DNA of 6,842 bases. It comes from Thermoplasmata archaeon (GTDB lineage: Archaea; Thermoplasmatota; Thermoplasmata; GCA-020350865). The notes under the pieces are model-generated. The model was given only the letters and a program-made list of their open reading frames with translations, was not told where the DNA came from and searched no databases. Positions 4,929 through 6,842 of this stretch are shown one piece after another (the stretch's first letter is position 1; each line of letters begins with the position of its first letter). The DNA lies in the NCBI GenBank assembly GCA_020350865.1, contig CP070726.1, positions 2,141,032 through 2,147,873 of the forward strand. Reading direction: 5' to 3'. A program made the position numbers and the translations under genes.

Positions 4929-6842
4929 ATGATAAAAGATGGCAGAACCCAAAAGATTTTACTTTTATCAGCGATCTTTTTTACGAACACGATGTCAATT
5001 GCCGGTCTGGTAAATGCACCCGTACTTTTAGATTGGGCAGATGAGTGGACATTAGGGACAGCTTGTGATACAGATATGGGGGTGCGGTTCAGGGGAACAA
5101 GGGCGATAGAAAGCCATGATTGGTACATGTTCCACGGAAATGCATCCCATACAGGGGTTGCAGACCCCTCCGTGTCGGCACCGGACACCAACGCCACGGC
5201 ATGGACCTTCAACGCAGCCTCCGGGATAGAATCATCAGCAGCCGTTGTGGGGGATATGGTGTATTTTGCCACCAAATACGACAATTCGGTTGACGACTGC
5301 ATGATATTCGGGATCAACGAATCCACTGGGGACTACTGGAATTTCACCGATGTGGACTACGGCGGTGACAACTCCTTTAGATCCTCCCCCGCAATTGCAA
5401 ATATCCCCGGGACGGGGCACATGCTTTTCATTGGCTCCATCGGAATGGGATCAACACCCGACTTTGCATACGGCCTCGATGCCACCCCGGACGACAACGG
5501 CGACGGCACAATCGATGGCTCTGATAACGACGAGGGAATTGATGACCCTCCCTTTTCGAACTACGATCTCATATGGAGAACCAGGTTGGCCGATTACTCC
5601 TCGACATCCTCTCCTCTGGTGGCCTACATACCCGGTCTTTCATCGTACGTGGTCTATGTTGTGGGCGGGGAGACACTTCATGCATTGAATGCTGCGAATG
5701 GCGATTTTATTTGGAATTTTACAACAGGAGGGTACATGAGCGCCTCCCCGGCCCTTGGATATGATGTGTTCGGAATCCCGGTCGTATACATCGCTTCGGA
5801 TGACGGTTTTGTATATGCATTGGATGCTACGGGATTGGGCGGCTCCACCACTGTAAGATGGCAATACAATATGGGGGGATGGATGGACTCCTCACCAACG
5901 ATTGCCGATGACAGGCTGTTTATCGGCTCCTATACCAACAATGTGCTGGTGTGTCTTGACGCAACCCCGGACGATAACGGGGACACTTTGATCACCGAGG
6001 CCGAGGACGAGGGTTATAACGACATCCCGGGAGCAAATTACGATCTGATATGGACATATGATATCGGGGACTCGATCACGTGCACTCCCGCGGTTCACGA
6101 TTCAAAGGTCTTCATCTCAGCCTACGATGGATTTGTGTACGCTTTGCAGGAAAATACCCTCCAGTCTTCAACTTCAATTGTTTGGAGCTACTTCACGGGC
6201 AGCGATCTCGGATTCTCATCGCCCGTGGTTGCGGACGGAAAGGTGTTTATAGGCTCAAAGAGCAGCAATAAGCTCATGGCTCTGGAGGAGACAGGTGCAG
6301 GGGGCGAAACCACGCTCGTATGGGAATACACCACGGGTGGGAGCATCGCAGCTTCCCCGGCCATCGCCAACGGCAAGGTTTACATAGGATCACAGGACCG
6401 CATGTTCTATGTATTTGGTTCCGGGGGAAATGTCAACCAGAAGCCGTATCCACCGCAGCTGTACAGCCCCCTGAACACCCAGGTGATCACCTCGTCATCA
6501 CCCAGGTTTGACTGGTCGGACGCCCATGATTTAGACGGCCACATAGTGTCGTACGAGATAATGATAGACGACAATTCGGATTTCGGTTCACCGGAGTATT
6601 CCCAAATCGATATTACCGATACCCACTACTTTCCCCCTTCCATTTCCGATGGCACCTATTTTTGGCATGTTAAGGCCAAGGATAACGAGGGAGCGTACAG
6701 CATATGGTCCGAATCATGGAGATTCACAGTCGATACGGTGAACGACCCTCCCCAGGTCACCATGGTCTCTCCGAACGGCGGGGAGGTTTGGGCTGGTACT
6801 CATGACATATACTGGTATGCCTATGATTCCGAAAACGAGCCC
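4929..6842 (+). CDS. Secreted PQQ-like beta-propeller protein with Fn3-like domain, C-terminus cut off by window edge
   Basis: The frame is open for 638 codons to the window edge, starting at an ATG preceded by GGTGAGGT. Residues 1-25 are a likely signal peptide (K3, R6, K9, then a hydrophobic core from I10). The motif DWYMFHGNASHTGVAD (64-79) is the usual entry to BamB/PQQ-like propellers. Eight blade motifs follow, of the type SSP-(A/V)-hydrophobic-(V/I)(F/Y)IGS, starting near residues 100, 151, 225, 270, 319, 383, 428 and 473; the last are GFSSPVVADGKVFIGS and IAASPAIANGKVYIGS. W-x-(F/Y) strand motifs (WTF, WNF, WQY, WTY, WSY, WEY) separate them. Two EF-hand-like loops lie at 188-199 and 348-359. 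An Fn3-like domain spans about 503-602 (FDWSDAHDLDG, GTYFWHVKAKDNEG) and a new module begins at PPQVTMVSPNGGEVW (607-621). The propeller probably acts as a binding scaffold outside the cell; nothing shows that it binds PQQ or is an enzyme. The complete protein is probably surface-anchored, but its C-terminus is not visible. Confidence 0.9.
   Translation, partial: MIKDGRTQKILLLSAIFFTNTMSIAGLVNAPVLLDWADEWTLGTACDTDMGVRFRGTRAIESHDWYMFHGNASHTGVADPSVSAPDTNATAWTFNAASGIESSAAVVGDMVYFATKYDNSVDDCMIFGINESTGDYWNFTDVDYGGDNSFRSSPAIANIPGTGHMLFIGSIGMGSTPDFAYGLDATPDDNGDGTIDGSDNDEGIDDPPFSNYDLIWRTRLADYSSTSSPLVAYIPGLSSYVVYVVGGETLHALNAANGDFIWNFTTGGYMSASPALGYDVFGIPVVYIASDDGFVYALDATGLGGSTTVRWQYNMGGWMDSSPTIADDRLFIGSYTNNVLVCLDATPDDNGDTLITEAEDEGYNDIPGANYDLIWTYDIGDSITCTPAVHDSKVFISAYDGFVYALQENTLQSSTSIVWSYFTGSDLGFSSPVVADGKVFIGSKSSNKLMALEETGAGGETTLVWEYTTGGSIAASPAIANGKVYIGSQDRMFYVFGSGGNVNQKPYPPQLYSPLNTQVITSSSPRFDWSDAHDLDGHIVSYEIMIDDNSDFGSPEYSQIDITDTHYFPPSISDGTYFWHVKAKDNEGAYSIWSESWRFTVDTVNDPPQVTMVSPNGGEVWAGTHDIYWYAYDSENEP
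5490..5525 (+). other. EF-hand-like calcium loop 1 in the propeller
   Basis: Residues 188-199, DDNGDGTIDGSD, fit the 12-residue EF-hand loop: D at 1, N at 3, D at 5, G at 6, I at 8, D at 9 and D at 12. It sits in an acidic insertion between the second and third blades, followed by DNDEGIDDPP and the return strand NYDLIW. The expected effect is calcium-dependent stabilisation of an exported protein. Confidence 0.6.
5970..6005 (+). other. EF-hand-like calcium loop 2 in the propeller
   Basis: Residues 348-359, DDNGDTLITEAE, fit the EF-hand loop with D at 1, N at 3, D at 5, I at 8 and E at 12, but with T in place of the usual G at 6. It sits between the fifth and sixth blades with the same surroundings as loop 1: DATP before it, and a DEG...NYDLIW segment after it. 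Confidence 0.55.
6435..6734 (+). other. Fibronectin type III-like domain
   Basis: Residues 503-602, after the propeller. Typical Fn3-like features are the proline-rich entry KPYPPQLYSP, the strand PRFDWSDAHDLDG, the strand VSYEIMIDDNSDF, and the late strands GTYFWHVKAKDNEGAYSIWS and WRFTVD. Such domains usually serve as spacers or binding modules in exported prokaryotic proteins. The following VNDPPQVTMVSPNGGEVW (604-621) starts another Ig-like module that is cut by the window end. Confidence 0.65.

Larger units (their letters stand above)
5202..6419 (+). repeat. Eight PQQ-like propeller blades
   Basis: Residues 92-497 contain eight repeats, each with a serine/proline turn, a short hydrophobic strand ending in an IGS-like motif, an aliphatic-ALD/ALE-like segment, and a tryptophan strand. 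Uninterrupted blades are about 45-50 residues; blades 2 and 5 are longer because of acidic insertions. Eight blades match the BamB and quinoprotein dehydrogenase fold. Blade sequences differ enough at the DNA level that these are old repeats. Confidence 0.75.

Noticed and set aside
4871..5326. Minus-strand open frame of 151 codons
   Set aside because: It lies antisense to the start of the propeller gene. The plus-strand frame has a signal peptide, propeller motifs and 638 open codons, so this is a shadow.
4929..6842. Quinoprotein dehydrogenase function for the propeller gene
   Set aside because: The blade motifs fit the PQQ-like fold, but this fold is common in non-enzymatic scaffolds such as BamB. 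The Fn3-like tail and EF-hand inserts point to an extracellular binding protein, and no cofactor-binding residues could be identified.

Overview
The window holds two very large, divergently oriented genes that both run off its ends, separated by a 402-base intergenic region (4527-4928). No RNA gene, mobile element, CRISPR array or defence-type module is visible. Both genes encode exported, beta-rich, multi-domain surface or secreted proteins. The organism is most likely an archaeon, and I lean towards Thermoplasmatota (sediment or marine type). The reasons are Shine-Dalgarno sequences close to the archaeal GGAGGTGAT consensus, heavy use of AGG/AGA (Arg) and ATA (Ile) codons, many N-X-S/T glycosylation sequons, and a combination of modules (PQQ-like propeller with EF-hand-like inserts, Fn3-like domain, a PNGGEVW-type domain, lamin-tail repeats) that I associate with secreted proteins of that group. 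The phylum is inferred from recall, not shown.

Left part (1-4526, minus strand): one uninterrupted frame of 1508 codons, missing its C-terminus. It has a signal peptide, an unassigned N-terminal domain of about 280 residues, then six lamin-tail (LTD-like) domains arranged as three alternating A-B pairs. The second B domain is split by an inserted domain of about 205 residues. After the last LTD there is an Ig-like, NEW3-type segment and the start of what looks like a DUF11-type repeat. Hand counting gives 36 N-glycosylation sequons.

Middle (4527-4928): an AT-rich divergent promoter region. It contains a Shine-Dalgarno sequence for each gene, candidate TATA elements, small dyad symmetries that could be operators, and one GC-rich island (about 4750-4830) that reads like protein on either strand but supports no convincing gene.

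Right part (4929-6842, plus strand): one uninterrupted frame of 638 codons, missing its C-terminus. It has a signal peptide, an eight-bladed PQQ-like (BamB-like) beta-propeller with two EF-hand-like calcium loops in homologous inter-blade insertions, an Fn3-like domain, and the beginning of a PNGGEVW-type module.

The two proteins probably work outside the cell, in adhesion, surface architecture or extracellular binding, and could be co-regulated from the shared promoter region. Nothing in the sequence gives either an enzymatic function. The most notable points are the nested domain architecture of the lamin-tail protein and the paired calcium-loop insertions in the propeller.
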